Shown: positions 17,250-26,734, numbered from the stretch's first letter. The stretch: DNA of 64,000 nt from Chromatiaceae bacterium (GCA_016714645.1 JADKCI010000002.1:248001-312000); one strand, 5' to 3'. The notes: generated by a model from the letters alone, not told the origin. Made by a program: numbers and translations.

Positions 17250-20200
17250 ATGCTCCATACTGCTATCACCCGCCGCGTGTCCACCGCCGTGCTGGCCCTC
17301 GGGCTGGCCCTGTTCGGGGCCTTGAACCTCGGCCAACTGCCGGTCGACTTTCTACCCTCCATCAAATATCCCCTGATCAAGATCTCGATTACCTGGCTCG
17401 GGGCCACCCCGGAGGACATCGATCGCAACCTGGCGGACCCCATCGAGCGTCAGCTTGCCTCGGTGGATGGGCTGGATTTCCTGAATTCCAGCGCCCTGGA
17501 AGGGCTCTACCAACTGGATGTCAATTTCCGCTATGGCGTGGACGTGGACACCGCCTATCAGGACGCCCTGGCTGCCTTCGCCCGCGCCCAGAAGGACTTA
17601 CCAATCGATATCGATCCGCCGGTCATCATCAAGGCCGACCCTTCCCAACTGCCCGTGGTGCAGGTAGCCTTTGAGTCGGATCGTATGGATCTCACCCAAT
17701 TGCGTACCTGGGTGGACAATTGGTTGACGGACCGGTTGCTAGCCGCTGGCGGCTTGGCGGCGGTGGACATCGCCGGTGGCTTGAAGCGAGAGATCCGCAT
17801 CCTCCTCGACGCGGGGGCCCTGGAGAAGCACGGCATCAGCCTGGAACTGGTGGAGCGGCGGCTGCGCGAGGAAAACGTCCAACGCCTGGGCGGCCGGGTC
17901 ACGGGGCTGCATCAGGAGACCATTGTGCGGACGGTTGGGGAGTTTGCCGACCTGGAAGCGATCCGTCAGATCGTCCTGCTACGCGAAGGGGTGTTAAGCG
18001 TGCGATTGGGCGATATCGCCCAGGTCGAGGACAGTCATGAGGAGGTGCGACTCATCACCCGGCTCAATGGCCGGCCGGCCGTCAAGGCCAATATTATCAA
18101 GCAGGCGGACGCCAATACCCTGGTGGTGGTGCGCAACCTGGAGCAGCGCCTGAGTGAACTGGCCCCGGGCTTCCCCGCGGGGCTGTCCTACAAGCTACTG
18201 GAAAATCAAGCTGATTACATCAACGACTCCTTGCGCGGGGTGCGTAATACGGCGCTGGAGGCCCTGGTCCTGGTGGTGCTGGTTCTGTTTCTCTTTCTGG
18301 GCAGCCCACGCCAGGTCCTGATTATCGCCATTGCCCTGCCTTTTGCCTTGCTCGCCAATTTTTTCCTGATGCGTCTGGCGGGCTTCTCCCTCAACATCTT
18401 CTCTCTGGGCGGCTTGGTGGTCGCCATCGGCGTGCTACCCGATGCTTCCATCGTGGTGGTGGAGAACATCACTCGGCTGCGTGGGTTATCGGCGGGCGGG
18501 CAGGGGGTGGCGCCCACTGCCAAGGGGTCGGCGGCAACCCCTGAGTCGCTGGCCGAACGAGGGACCCGCGAGGTCGGCGGCGCCATCCTGGCCGCGACCG
18601 TCACCTTCATCGCCCTCTTCGCGCCCTTTTTGCTGGTAGCGGGGATGATCACGCTGCTGTTCAAGGAGTTGGTGCTGGTGGTGCTCGGGTTGATGGTCAT
18701 CGCCGGGTTGGCCGCCATCTCCCTCACCCCCATGCTCGCCGCCACGCTGGCGCCAACCCAACCCGCGCCCGGGGCCTGGAGCGAGCGATTCAACCGCGGG
18801 CTGCAGGCCGGCTATGGCTGGCTCCTGGGTCTGGCCTTGCGTCAGCGGGTCTTGACCTTGGTGCTGTTCCTGGGTCTGGCGGGGTTGGGAGTCTATCTCT
18901 TCCAGCAGGCAGGGGCTGAATTCTTCCCAGCGGTTGATGATGGCCGGGTGATGGTCAAGGTCCGGATGCCGGCGGGCGCGGCCCTGGGGCGACTCGACGC
19001 CATCAATGCCCAAATCGAGGCATTAGTCCGCGATGATCCGCGGGTGCGCAGCGTCTTCACCCTGAGTGGCGGGGCGGTGCGCGGCCTCTATACCAGCAAG
19101 ATTGGTAACGAGGGCCAGGTTGATATCGAACTGGTTCCCGCCGCCGAACGCGATATCACCACCGCCGCATTCATCCGCGAGCTTCGCCCCAAGGTCGCCA
19201 AACTCCATGCTCCCGGCGCTATCCTGGGTGTCAGCCAGGCCAAAATGCGGGGCATTCGCAGCCTTGGCCAGGCCGAGATCGAGGTTGAGATCAGCGGTGC
19301 CCAGATCGCAACCCTGTTTGACCTAGCCAATTCCGTCGCTGGGCAGTTGAGCGAAGGTGCGGAGTTGACCAATGTCACAGTCTCCCTGGACTACTCCAAA
19401 CCCGAGTGGCAGGTACGGGTGGACCGCACCCGTGCCGCTGATCTCGGCCTCACGGTGGCGGCGGTGGCGGCGGCCCTGCGTGGCTATATCGGTGGTGACG
19501 TGCCGACACGTTTCCGCGAGGCGAATAAACTCTATGATCTGCGGGTATTGGTACCCGAACGTTCGCTTGCCTCCCGCACCGACGTGGAGAACATGATCCT
19601 GAGTACCCCGACCGGCGATACCGTGCGTCTGCGCGAGATCGCCACGGTCAATGCCGCCGCTGGCCCGGTGGAAATCGTGCGCCAGAACCAGGTCAAGCAA
19701 GTCATCGTCCGGGCCGATCCCCAGGGCACCAGCCTGAGCGCGGCTCAGGCGGTGGTCAACGAGGCCTTGACCGCGGTGTCCTGGCCGGCCGGCTATACCT
19801 GGACCATCGGCGGCAAGGCCAAGCAAATGGCGGAAATGCAGTCAGTGGTTAAGCAGATCCTGGCCCTTGGCCTGTTTTTTTCCTTTATCGTGCTGGCGGT
19901 GCAGTTCAATAGCCTGCGTCTGCCACTGGTGGTGCTGCTCGCCGCACCCTTTTGTCTCACCGGACTGGGCTTCGGTCTGTGGTTGGCGGGCCAGCCCTTT
20001 GGCGCTACCGTCATCATCGCCGTCATGGTGGTGCTGGCGGCGAATGTGATCGACGGCGTGCTGCTGATCGAGACCGCGGAACATTTGCGGCGGGGCGGCC
20101 AGGGCCTGATGGACGCTACCCGGGAGGCCGGCCTCAGTCGGCTGCGCCCCCGGCTTATGACCGTACTGCCCGCCACCTTGGGTTTCGCGCCGCTGGCCTT

Positions 20201-20348
20201 TGCCTTGGAGGAAGGGGGCGAGCTGTTGCGGCCCATGGCCGCGGCGGCCATCGGCGGCCTGTTGATGAATGTGCTGGTCGCCCTGCTGCTGGTCCCGGTA
20301 CTTTACACCTGGCTGACACCCCAGCGTGACTCACTGAAAGACGGATAA
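17250..20348 (+). CDS. RND efflux transporter, inner-membrane pump
   Basis: A 1032-residue proton-driven pump with the standard layout: helix 1, large porter loop (residues 35-330), helices 2-6, second porter loop, helices 8-12. Helix 4 has IGVLPDASIVVVENITRL, with one acidic proton-relay residue where many drug pumps have two. TLGFAPLAFALEEGGELLRPMAAAAIGG marks helices 11-12. An insert rich in G/A/T (residues 415-435) sits after helix 4. Substrate is not evident; the setting suggests metal, metalloid or thiol-reactive compounds. Confidence 0.88.
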   Translation: MLHTAITRRVSTAVLALGLALFGALNLGQLPVDFLPSIKYPLIKISITWLGATPEDIDRNLADPIERQLASVDGLDFLNSSALEGLYQLDVNFRYGVDVDTAYQDALAAFARAQKDLPIDIDPPVIIKADPSQLPVVQVAFESDRMDLTQLRTWVDNWLTDRLLAAGGLAAVDIAGGLKREIRILLDAGALEKHGISLELVERRLREENVQRLGGRVTGLHQETIVRTVGEFADLEAIRQIVLLREGVLSVRLGDIAQVEDSHEEVRLITRLNGRPAVKANIIKQADANTLVVVRNLEQRLSELAPGFPAGLSYKLLENQADYINDSLRGVRNTALEALVLVVLVLFLFLGSPRQVLIIAIALPFALLANFFLMRLAGFSLNIFSLGGLVVAIGVLPDASIVVVENITRLRGLSAGGQGVAPTAKGSAATPESLAERGTREVGGAILAATVTFIALFAPFLLVAGMITLLFKELVLVVLGLMVIAGLAAISLTPMLAATLAPTQPAPGAWSERFNRGLQAGYGWLLGLALRQRVLTLVLFLGLAGLGVYLFQQAGAEFFPAVDDGRVMVKVRMPAGAALGRLDAINAQIEALVRDDPRVRSVFTLSGGAVRGLYTSKIGNEGQVDIELVPAAERDITTAAFIRELRPKVAKLHAPGAILGVSQAKMRGIRSLGQAEIEVEISGAQIATLFDLANSVAGQLSEGAELTNVTVSLDYSKPEWQVRVDRTRAADLGLTVAAVAAALRGYIGGDVPTRFREANKLYDLRVLVPERSLASRTDVENMILSTPTGDTVRLREIATVNAAAGPVEIVRQNQVKQVIVRADPQGTSLSAAQAVVNEALTAVSWPAGYTWTIGGKAKQMAEMQSVVKQILALGLFFSFIVLAVQFNSLRLPLVVLLAAPFCLTGLGFGLWLAGQPFGATVIIAVMVVLAANVIDGVLLIETAEHLRRGGQGLMDATREAGLSRLRPRLMTVLPATLGFAPLAFALEEGGELLRPMAAAAIGGLLMNVLVALLLVPVLYTWLTPQRDSLKDG

Positions 20349-20360
20349 GGGGATGAACGC

Positions 20361-20639
20361 ATGAACGCCTTACCCAGTCGCCACATCCAGGTCTTGGGTT
20401 TCGATTGCCCCACCTGCCGCAAGACCCACGATCGCATCGCCGCGGTAGCGGCCCGGCTGGGGGTGGTCCTTCATCTTGAGAAGGTCAGCGATCCACGCCA
20501 GATCGCCGCCTATCGACTGCTGGCGCCACCGGGGGTGGTGGTGGCGGGCCGGCTGGTGTACTGCGGCGGTCTGCCAAAGGATAGGCTGATCGAGGCTTGG
20601 CTGATGGAATCTCAACCAACGTCTGGGACAGAGGAATGA
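20361..20639 (+). CDS. Small thioredoxin-fold protein (CPTC)
   Basis: A 92-residue protein of the TM0996-like thioredoxin group: FDCPTCRKTH near residue 15 is the active site and LAPPGVVVAGRLVYCGGLP holds the cis-proline region. It is closely related in layout to the protein at 57582-57818. It sits 12 bases after the RND pump, probably in the same transcript. Confidence 0.75.
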   Translation: MNALPSRHIQVLGFDCPTCRKTHDRIAAVAARLGVVLHLEKVSDPRQIAAYRLLAPPGVVVAGRLVYCGGLPKDRLIEAWLMESQPTSGTEE

Positions 20640-20645
20640 GCCTGA

Positions 20646-20665
20646 TTGTGCAATATTTTGTACAA
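20646..20665. promoter_or_regulatory. Interrupted dyad upstream of pentahaem cytochrome
   Basis: TTGTGCAA and TTGTACAA, facing each other around four bases, form an imperfect palindrome in the short gap before the cytochrome gene. It could be an operator. There is no independent support. Confidence 0.25.
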
Positions 20666-20676
20666 AGGCATCCGTT

Positions 20677-21879
20677 GTGAAGAAGGCGGGATTGAATTTG
20701 ATTTTCCTGGCCCGGAAAACCACGGCCAGGCAGCTCCTCTTTATCACCCTGATGGCCTCTGGCCCAGTGGCGGGGGAGGATTTGGACGCCCTGCTCAACC
20801 AGGGCCATTGGGAGCGTCCACTCCCCCTCCAGGGCCCACCGCCACTCGTCTTTGGCGACGTCGAGGTGTTGACGGACCTATCCGCCGGCGCTTGTGCCCA
20901 GTGCCACCCTCTCCAGTATGCCGCCTGGCGCGACTCGCTCCACGCCACCGCACTCTCCGCTGGCGTGCTTGGGCAGCTTGATGCCTTTGACGAGGCCACC
21001 CGGCGTGACTGTCTGGCCTGCCACGCCCCTCAGGTAGTGGCGGCGGAAGGGAGGGAGCCGGAGGGCCTGGCTGGGGTAACCCAGGCGGTGGGGATCGATT
21101 GCTCGGTCTGCCATGTCCGCGCCCATCGCCGTCACGGTCCCCGCGCCCTCGCCGAGACTCCCCATGGGCCGGTGGTTGAGTTGCCGCTCTTCCGTCGAGC
21201 GGAATTCTGCGCCCCCTGTCATCAGTTCGATTCGACCGGGCTGGTAGTCAACGGCAAGCCGCTGGAAGATACCTATGCCGAGTGGTTGGCATCGCCCCAG
21301 GCGGCAGCGGGAATCACCTGTCAATCTTGCCATATGCCCGATCGGGCGCATGGCTTCAAGGGTATCCACGACCCGGAGATCACCCGTCGCGGCTTGGCGC
21401 TGGAGGTGAGGCGCACGGTGCGGGGCTTGGCGGTAACGGCGACCAACGTCGGGGCCGGGCACCGACTGCCTACCTACGTTACCCCCCGCATCCGCGTCCA
21501 ACTGGAGGGTGAGGGTGACGTGCGCCGTGAGCATGTGATCGCCCGGTTGATGCGCTGGTCCAGAGAGGCGGGCTGGGAGGAATTGAGCGACGACCGACTG
21601 GCGCCGGGGCAATCGGTCGAACTGGCCTTGGACTTGCCGATGGGGGCGCGGGGCCGGGTAGTGGTGCGGGTAGAACCGGATTGGGACTATCATGAGCGCG
21701 TCTATCCAGCCTTGCTCAAGATGCTGGACGAGGAACTGAGCGATGTGGCCCGCGCCCTGCTGGAGCAGGCCATGGCGGCCTCCGGGCGCACGGCCTACGA
21801 TCTTTACCGCTTCGCCTGTCCCCCCTGGCAGGGGCACCAAACCTCCTGCATCGAACACTCCGCCGAGGAAGCCCCATGA
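20677..21879 (+). CDS. Periplasmic pentahaem cytochrome c
   Basis: A 400-residue protein with an N-terminal signal sequence and five CXXCH haem sites: CAQCH, CLACH, CSVCH, CAPCH and CQSCH, all in residues 70-225, a spread like that of cytochrome c554-type multihaem proteins. The C-terminal 170 residues have no haem motif and look beta-rich. The start is GTG at 20677 (MKKAGLNLIFLARK). It overlaps the PhnD-like gene by 4 bases, so it is co-expressed with the first sensory module and may be its electron-transfer output or sensing partner. Confidence 0.82.
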   Translation: MKKAGLNLIFLARKTTARQLLFITLMASGPVAGEDLDALLNQGHWERPLPLQGPPPLVFGDVEVLTDLSAGACAQCHPLQYAAWRDSLHATALSAGVLGQLDAFDEATRRDCLACHAPQVVAAEGREPEGLAGVTQAVGIDCSVCHVRAHRRHGPRALAETPHGPVVELPLFRRAEFCAPCHQFDSTGLVVNGKPLEDTYAEWLASPQAAAGITCQSCHMPDRAHGFKGIHDPEITRRGLALEVRRTVRGLAVTATNVGAGHRLPTYVTPRIRVQLEGEGDVRREHVIARLMRWSREAGWEELSDDRLAPGQSVELALDLPMGARGRVVVRVEPDWDYHERVYPALLKMLDEELSDVARALLEQAMAASGRTAYDLYRFACPPWQGHQTSCIEHSAEEAP

Positions 21880-22802
21880 GCCACCGCCCCGCCCCTTGTC
21901 TGTTCGCCGGGCTGGGCCTCGCCTTGGCGCTGCTCCTCTCGGCTTGTGGTAAGACTGCCCAGCCCCCGCCCGCCCAGGCTCCCGCCGCCGGCGCGCCGCA
22001 AGGCGATGCCCTGCTTTTTGCTATCCACCCCTACGACACCCCTAGCCGTCTGTTGGCCCGTTTCCAGCCGCTGTGCGACTACCTGGGCGCGGAGATTGGA
22101 CGCCCGGTGCGCCCCTACATCGCCCACTCCTACGACGACCAGATCCGCCTGATCACGGGCGGTCAGGTGGACCTCGCCTACCTTGGCCCCGCCCCTTACC
22201 TGAGTGCCAGTGGACGCATTCGCGATGATCCGACATGGGGCGGGCTCGAACTCGTGGCCGCCGAGACCCTGCATGGGGTGGCGGGCTACCGCAGCGTGAT
22301 CCTGGTCCGCGAGCAGAGCCCTATCCAGACCCTTGCCGACCTGCGCGGGAGGCGTTTCGCCTTTGCCGACCATCGCTCCTATGGCGGTCACTTCATACCG
22401 CGCGCCCAACTCTGGGAAGCGGGGCTCACCCTGGCCGACCTGGGGGACTACAGCTACCTGGGCCGTCACGAACGGGTCGCGCTGGCGGTGGCTCACGGTG
22501 ACTTCGATGGCGGGGGGTTGCGCGAGGACGTGGCGCGCCTTTACCTGGACCGAGGTTTGCGTATCATCGCCACCTCGCCCCTGCTGCCACCCCATGTGAT
22601 CGTGGCCCGTCCGGGGCTGGACCCTGACCTGGCGGCCGCGGTGCGGCAGGCCCTCATCGAACCAAGCCCGGCCCTGGCATCGGCCCTGGCCGCCCTGGGC
22701 GAGGGCGAGGGCTTCGCCGCCGTGGAGGCCGGGGCCTTTGAACCCGCCCGCCAGATGGTGAAGGCCATCGAAGGGGCGCTCCCGGCACTGGAGGCGCCAT
22801 GA
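21876..22802 (+). CDS. PhnD-like periplasmic binding lipoprotein (sensor module 1)
   Basis: A 308-residue lipoprotein (lipobox LLLSACG, cysteine near 24) of the PhnD/AioX-type solute-binding family. QVDLAYLGPAPYL near residue 98 and LRGRRFAFADHRSYGGHFIP near 160 are the conserved ligand-pocket and hinge stretches. It overlaps the kinase gene by 4 bases. In AioXSR, ArxXSR and TtrS, proteins of this family present an oxyanion to a histidine kinase, so the likely role is ligand detection for the next two genes. The ligand is unknown. Confidence 0.8.
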   Translation: MSHRPAPCLFAGLGLALALLLSACGKTAQPPPAQAPAAGAPQGDALLFAIHPYDTPSRLLARFQPLCDYLGAEIGRPVRPYIAHSYDDQIRLITGGQVDLAYLGPAPYLSASGRIRDDPTWGGLELVAAETLHGVAGYRSVILVREQSPIQTLADLRGRRFAFADHRSYGGHFIPRAQLWEAGLTLADLGDYSYLGRHERVALAVAHGDFDGGGLREDVARLYLDRGLRIIATSPLLPPHVIVARPGLDPDLAAAVRQALIEPSPALASALAALGEGEGFAAVEAGAFEPARQMVKAIEGALPALEAP

Positions 22803-24172
22803 AACAGCCCACTACCCTCTCGGCGATGCTTACTCTTTATATCGGTGGTGGCCTCCTCGCCCTTGGACTGCTGCTCGGCCTGATCGCACTCCAGGGGGGC
22901 GGGCGGCTGCTGGAACAGGCTTTTCAGGACAAGGCCGAGGCCTTGGCGCGCCAACTCGCCACCATTAGTCTCGACGCCCTGCTGATTTACGACTACGGTA
23001 CCCTCGAGCGTTATCTGCATGACCTTCAGGCCCAGCCGGGGGTGCGCTACCTCAGCGTACGCCGCGCTGACGGCGAGACTCTGGGCGAGGCCGGGATCGC
23101 CCCCCAAGGGGCGGCGGGGGTGGTGGTCTGGCCCATCCAGTTAGGGGCCAACCATCTGGGCGAGGTCACCGTAGCCTATGACGTCAGCCCGGTACGGGAG
23201 GCGGTGCGGCGCATCGCCCTGCTGGGTGCCCTGAGTCTCATGGGCGCGGTGGGGCTGCTCTACTTCTGGTTGCGCCGGGTGCTGGAGCTACGCTTGGTGC
23301 GGCCGGTGCAGGCCTTGGCCGACCAGGTCGGGGCCTCGCCGGACAACCCGGCCCTGCCCTGGGCGCGGATGCCCGAGGAACTGCGCCGGGTCGCTCAAGC
23401 CTTGGTCGGCATGTGCGCCCAGGTAGAGGAGTCGGGGCGCCAGCGGGAACTGGCCGAACGCCAGGCCCGCGCCGCCACCGAGCGGATGTGCCGCGACCAA
23501 CGTCTGGCCAGCGTCGGCCAGATGGCCGCCGGGCTTGCCCACGGCCTCAATACCCCACTGGGCAATATCATTGGCTACGCCCAGCAGGCAAGGCGAGGGG
23601 CCACCGACCCCCGGCTGGTGGAGCGTTTAGGGGTGATCGAAGAGCAGGGTGGGGTGTGCGCCAGCATTGTACGCAACCTGCTCGACTCGGCGCGTCCGCC
23701 AGAGGCCCGTCCCCATCCCCTGTTACTCAGCGACAAGCTCGATGCCTCCGTGCTCCTGATGCGCCCGGTGCTGCGTGACCAGGGGGTTGGGCTGATCGAA
23801 GTCAGCGGTAGGGCGGCTTCACCCATCTGGGCCGACCCGACCTGTGTCGAACAGGTGCTTTTCAATATCATGACCAACGCCGCCGATGCTGGCGCTCACA
23901 CCCTCCGACTCCAGGTCGAGGAGGATGCCCGGCAGGTGCGGCTGACCCTGCGCGACGATGGTGGCGGTATGTCAGAGGCGATCCGCGCCCGGCTGTTCCA
24001 GCCCTTTGTCACCGGCAAGCCCCCCGGCAAGGGGACCGGCCTAGGGCTGCACATCTGCAAGACCCTGCTCAATTCAGTGGGAGCCGACATCGAACTCCTG
24101 GAGACCGGCCCCCAGGGCACCGCCTTTCGCGTCACCTGGCAGGTGGCCGGCGGTGAGGGGGTGGCCCCATGA
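22799..24172 (+). CDS. Sensor histidine kinase (sensor module 1)
   Basis: A 457-residue membrane kinase. Two membrane helices (about residues 10-32 and 142-160) frame a periplasmic domain of about 110 residues; then a HAMP-like linker, a HisKA domain and an HATPase domain with N-box NIMTNAADA, G1 DDGGGM and G2 GKGTGLGL. The phospho-acceptor box reads GLAHGLNTPLGN, in which the glutamate normally right after the histidine is glycine. Coupled by 4-base overlaps to both neighbours. Confidence 0.85.
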   Translation: MKQPTTLSAMLTLYIGGGLLALGLLLGLIALQGGGRLLEQAFQDKAEALARQLATISLDALLIYDYGTLERYLHDLQAQPGVRYLSVRRADGETLGEAGIAPQGAAGVVVWPIQLGANHLGEVTVAYDVSPVREAVRRIALLGALSLMGAVGLLYFWLRRVLELRLVRPVQALADQVGASPDNPALPWARMPEELRRVAQALVGMCAQVEESGRQRELAERQARAATERMCRDQRLASVGQMAAGLAHGLNTPLGNIIGYAQQARRGATDPRLVERLGVIEEQGGVCASIVRNLLDSARPPEARPHPLLLSDKLDASVLLMRPVLRDQGVGLIEVSGRAASPIWADPTCVEQVLFNIMTNAADAGAHTLRLQVEEDARQVRLTLRDDGGGMSEAIRARLFQPFVTGKPPGKGTGLGLHICKTLLNSVGADIELLETGPQGTAFRVTWQVAGGEGVAP

Positions 24173-25521
24173 GCCGTCGCTACACCCTGCTGATCGCCGA
24201 GGACGACCAGCGCATGGCCGAATTACTCGCCGAACTGGCTGTCGCCCAGGGATTTGAGCCGCGTCTGGCCGCCGATGGTGTCGAGGCCGTCGGGATTTTG
24301 GAGCGCGGCGAGGCCGAAGCCTTGTTGACCGATCTGCGTCTGCCGCCCCCGGACGGAGTCGCCCTGCTCAAACTCGCCCGGCGACTTGATCCCGAGCGGC
24401 CCGCCGTGCTCATCACGGGCCATGCCACCCTCCAGGTGGCGGCGGACGCCTTTCGCGGTGGGTTGTTCGATCTCATCACCAAGCCCTTTGACACCGCCGA
24501 GGTGGAGGCCCTGCTCGGGCGTATTCGCCGCCTCCTCGATCACCATGCCCGTGGGGAGGCCCTGGATGCCCTGCTTGCACGTATGGAGGGCAACCCGGTC
24601 CCGCCTATCGTCCAGAGCCCGGCCGCCCGCGCGGCCCTGGCCCTGGTGGAACAGGTCGCCCCCCTCAATGTCCCGGTGCTCCTTGATGGCGAGACCGGCA
24701 CCGGCAAGAGCGCCACCGCCCGCCTGATCCACCAGGCCAGCCCGCGCCACCAAGGGCCCTTTTTCACCCTGAGTTGCGCGGCCCTTGCCGAGGAGTTGAC
24801 TGAAAGCGAGCTCTTCGGCCATGAAGTTGGCGCCTTCACCGGCGCCACCAAGCGCAAGCGCGGCCTCTTGGAGCTGGCCGAGGGCGGTACCCTGCTGATC
24901 GATGAAATCAATAGCGCAGGACTCAAGGTTCAGGCCCGACTGCTTCAGTTCATCCAGGAACGCACCCTGCTGCGGGTGGGTGGCACCCAGGCGGTGACTG
25001 TGGACGTGCGCCTGATTCTCGCCGGCAACCAACCCCTGGAGCCGATGGTGCTCGCCGGGGCCTTTCGCCAGGACCTTTGGTACCGCATCAATGTCTTTCC
25101 CATCAAACTGCCGCCACTACGGGAGCGGCGCGAGGATATTGCCCCTCTGGCCGAGGGGATGCTTGCTCGCTTCGCCCGGGAACTTGAACGTCCGGCCCGC
25201 CGATTCCACCCCGAGGCCTTGGAGGGGCTTATCGCCTACGACTGGCCCGGCAACATTCGCGAGCTGGAGAACCTGGTCCAGCGCGCCGTGATCCTCGCTC
25301 CCGGGGAGACGGTAACCCTTGCCCACTTGCCCCTGGAGTTGAGGCCCGCCCCCGCGCTCCTGGCGTCCCTCCCAGCCCCTATCCCCCTGGATGCGACCCT
25401 GGCCGAGGTGGAACGAATCTGGATCGCACAGACCCTGGCGCGCTGCGGCGGCAATAAGAGCGAGGCGGCGCGACGCCTGGGGATCGACGCCTCCACCCTG
25501 TATCGCAAGCGGAGAGGTTAG
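24169..25521 (+). CDS. NtrC-family sigma-54 response regulator (sensor module 1)
   Basis: A 450-residue activator with a receiver domain (EDD at 11-13, phospho-Asp in LLTDLRLP near 55, Lys in ITKPFD near 105), an AAA+ domain (Walker A GETGTGKS near 180, the sigma-54 contact loop GAFTGAT near 224, Walker B GGTLLIDEI) and a Fis-type helix-turn-helix at the end (NKSEAARRLGIDASTLYRK). Its likely site is the perfect inverted repeat just 32 bases beyond its stop, ahead of a sigma-54 promoter. Confidence 0.9.
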   Translation: MSRRYTLLIAEDDQRMAELLAELAVAQGFEPRLAADGVEAVGILERGEAEALLTDLRLPPPDGVALLKLARRLDPERPAVLITGHATLQVAADAFRGGLFDLITKPFDTAEVEALLGRIRRLLDHHARGEALDALLARMEGNPVPPIVQSPAARAALALVEQVAPLNVPVLLDGETGTGKSATARLIHQASPRHQGPFFTLSCAALAEELTESELFGHEVGAFTGATKRKRGLLELAEGGTLLIDEINSAGLKVQARLLQFIQERTLLRVGGTQAVTVDVRLILAGNQPLEPMVLAGAFRQDLWYRINVFPIKLPPLRERREDIAPLAEGMLARFARELERPARRFHPEALEGLIAYDWPGNIRELENLVQRAVILAPGETVTLAHLPLELRPAPALLASLPAPIPLDATLAEVERIWIAQTLARCGGNKSEAARRLGIDASTLYRKRRG

Positions 25522-25552
25522 GGTGAGGGGACCGGGAGCCTGGTAACCGCCC

Positions 25553-25583
25553 ATGCAAAATGCCATGCTCTGGCATTTTGCAT
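25553..25583. promoter_or_regulatory. Perfect 13-bp inverted repeat, probable activator site
   Basis: ATGCAAAATGCCA (25553-25565) and TGGCATTTTGCAT (25571-25583) are exact reverse complements around a 5-base spacer. It lies 57-87 bases upstream of a sigma-54 -24 element, the usual place for an enhancer-bound NtrC-type regulator, and next to the gene for such a regulator. No T-run follows, so it is a poor terminator. Confidence 0.7.
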
Positions 25584-25637
25584 GGGGCATGGGACCAGGC
25601 CCATTGCATTACTAATTGAATTTGTTCGTATTAATAA

Positions 25638-25654
25638 TTGGCATCACTCCTGCA
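25638..25654 (+). promoter_or_regulatory. Sigma-54 promoter of the rhodanese genes
   Basis: TTGGCATCACTCCTGCA: the -24 GG (25640-25641) and the -12 GC (25652-25653) are exactly 12 bases apart, and the flanks match TGGCAC-N5-TTGCA well. It stands 67 bases before the first rhodanese start. Confidence 0.75.
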
Positions 25655-25720
25655 TAAGAACTTGGAGCCGGGCACAGACCCGGATATCCCAATCCAAGAT
25701 TCAAGAACTGGAGGAGTGTT

Positions 25721-26734
25721 ATGCAACCATCCTTAACCCGCGCCTTGGGGCGCACTCTCTTCGTGGTCCTCTGCGCGGCCATGGCCTGGCAGGTCCAGGC
25801 GGCACAGGTACCCGGCCCGGTGGTGGATACCGAGTGGCTGGCGGGCAATCTCAACCAGGTCGTGGTGCTGGACGTGCGCCGCGACCCCCAAACCTTCATC
25901 CGCAAGTCCGGGGGCGGTGGCGAGGTAGCCGGGGTCCAGGCCTGCGGTGCCAAGGGCGCCGCGGGCGGGGTCTCCGGCCACATCCCGGGCTCCGCCCTGC
26001 TGGAATGGAAGGAGATCGCGGTCAAGACCAAGACCGATGGCATCGAGCTATTCGACAGCGTCCCGGACAAGGCCTCCTTCGAGGCCTTGATGCAACGCAG
26101 CGGCGTCAAGAAGGACAGCGCCATCGTGATCACCAATCCCGGCGATGGGGTCCCGGCGGTCGCCGACGGGGCACGCCTCTATTGGACCCTCAAGTACTTC
26201 GGCTATGACAACGTGGCCCTGCTCGACGGCGGGGTAGCCAAGTGGGCCGCCGAAAAGCGCGACATCGAGTTTGGCCGACCCAAGACAGTGGCCGGCAACT
26301 GGACGGCTGGTGCGGAGCGTCGGGAACTGCTGGCGACCCTGGACGATGTACAGGCCGCCAGCACATCCGGCAGCGCTCAGATCGTCGATATCCGTACCCC
26401 CGAGTTCTACCTGGGCCTGACCCACAAGGCCGACAAGGTGGCCAAGAAAGGCCACGTCCCCGGCGCCAAGAATCTGTCCTTCCTGGTCCTGGCCAAGGAA
26501 AGCGACAAGGGGACGACTTTCTACGCCGTGGACGACCTCCGCCGCGTATCCACCGAGTTGGGGATCGATCCCAACAAGCCTGTCATCACCCACTGCAATA
26601 CCGGCCACCTGGCCGCCGCCGGTTGGTTCGTCATGCACGAACTCCTCGGCGACAAGCAGGCGCGCCTCTACGACGGCTCCATGAACGAATGGGCCGCCGA
26701 CCCGGCGCGCCCGGTCAGCAACAAGGCCGACTAG
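25721..26734 (+). CDS. Periplasmic two-domain rhodanese (sulfurtransferase)
   Basis: A 337-residue protein with a signal peptide (cut after AMAWQVQAA) and two rhodanese domains. The second is catalytic: THCNTGHLAAAG near residue 290 holds the active-site cysteine. The first lacks it (ITNPGDGVPAV). An unusual G/A-rich insert with one cysteine (about residues 65-85, SGGGGEVAGVQACGAKG) interrupts the first domain before the conserved GHIPGS. Likely moves sulfane sulfur (or selenium) in the periplasm. RBS GGAGGAG before ATG. Confidence 0.85.
   Translation: MQPSLTRALGRTLFVVLCAAMAWQVQAAQVPGPVVDTEWLAGNLNQVVVLDVRRDPQTFIRKSGGGGEVAGVQACGAKGAAGGVSGHIPGSALLEWKEIAVKTKTDGIELFDSVPDKASFEALMQRSGVKKDSAIVITNPGDGVPAVADGARLYWTLKYFGYDNVALLDGGVAKWAAEKRDIEFGRPKTVAGNWTAGAERRELLATLDDVQAASTSGSAQIVDIRTPEFYLGLTHKADKVAKKGHVPGAKNLSFLVLAKESDKGTTFYAVDDLRRVSTELGIDPNKPVITHCNTGHLAAAGWFVMHELLGDKQARLYDGSMNEWAADPARPVSNKAD

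Noticed and set aside
25553..25583. Reading the 13-bp inverted repeat as a terminator
   Set aside because: No T-run on either side of the hairpin, and its spacing to a sigma-54 promoter fits an activator site better.
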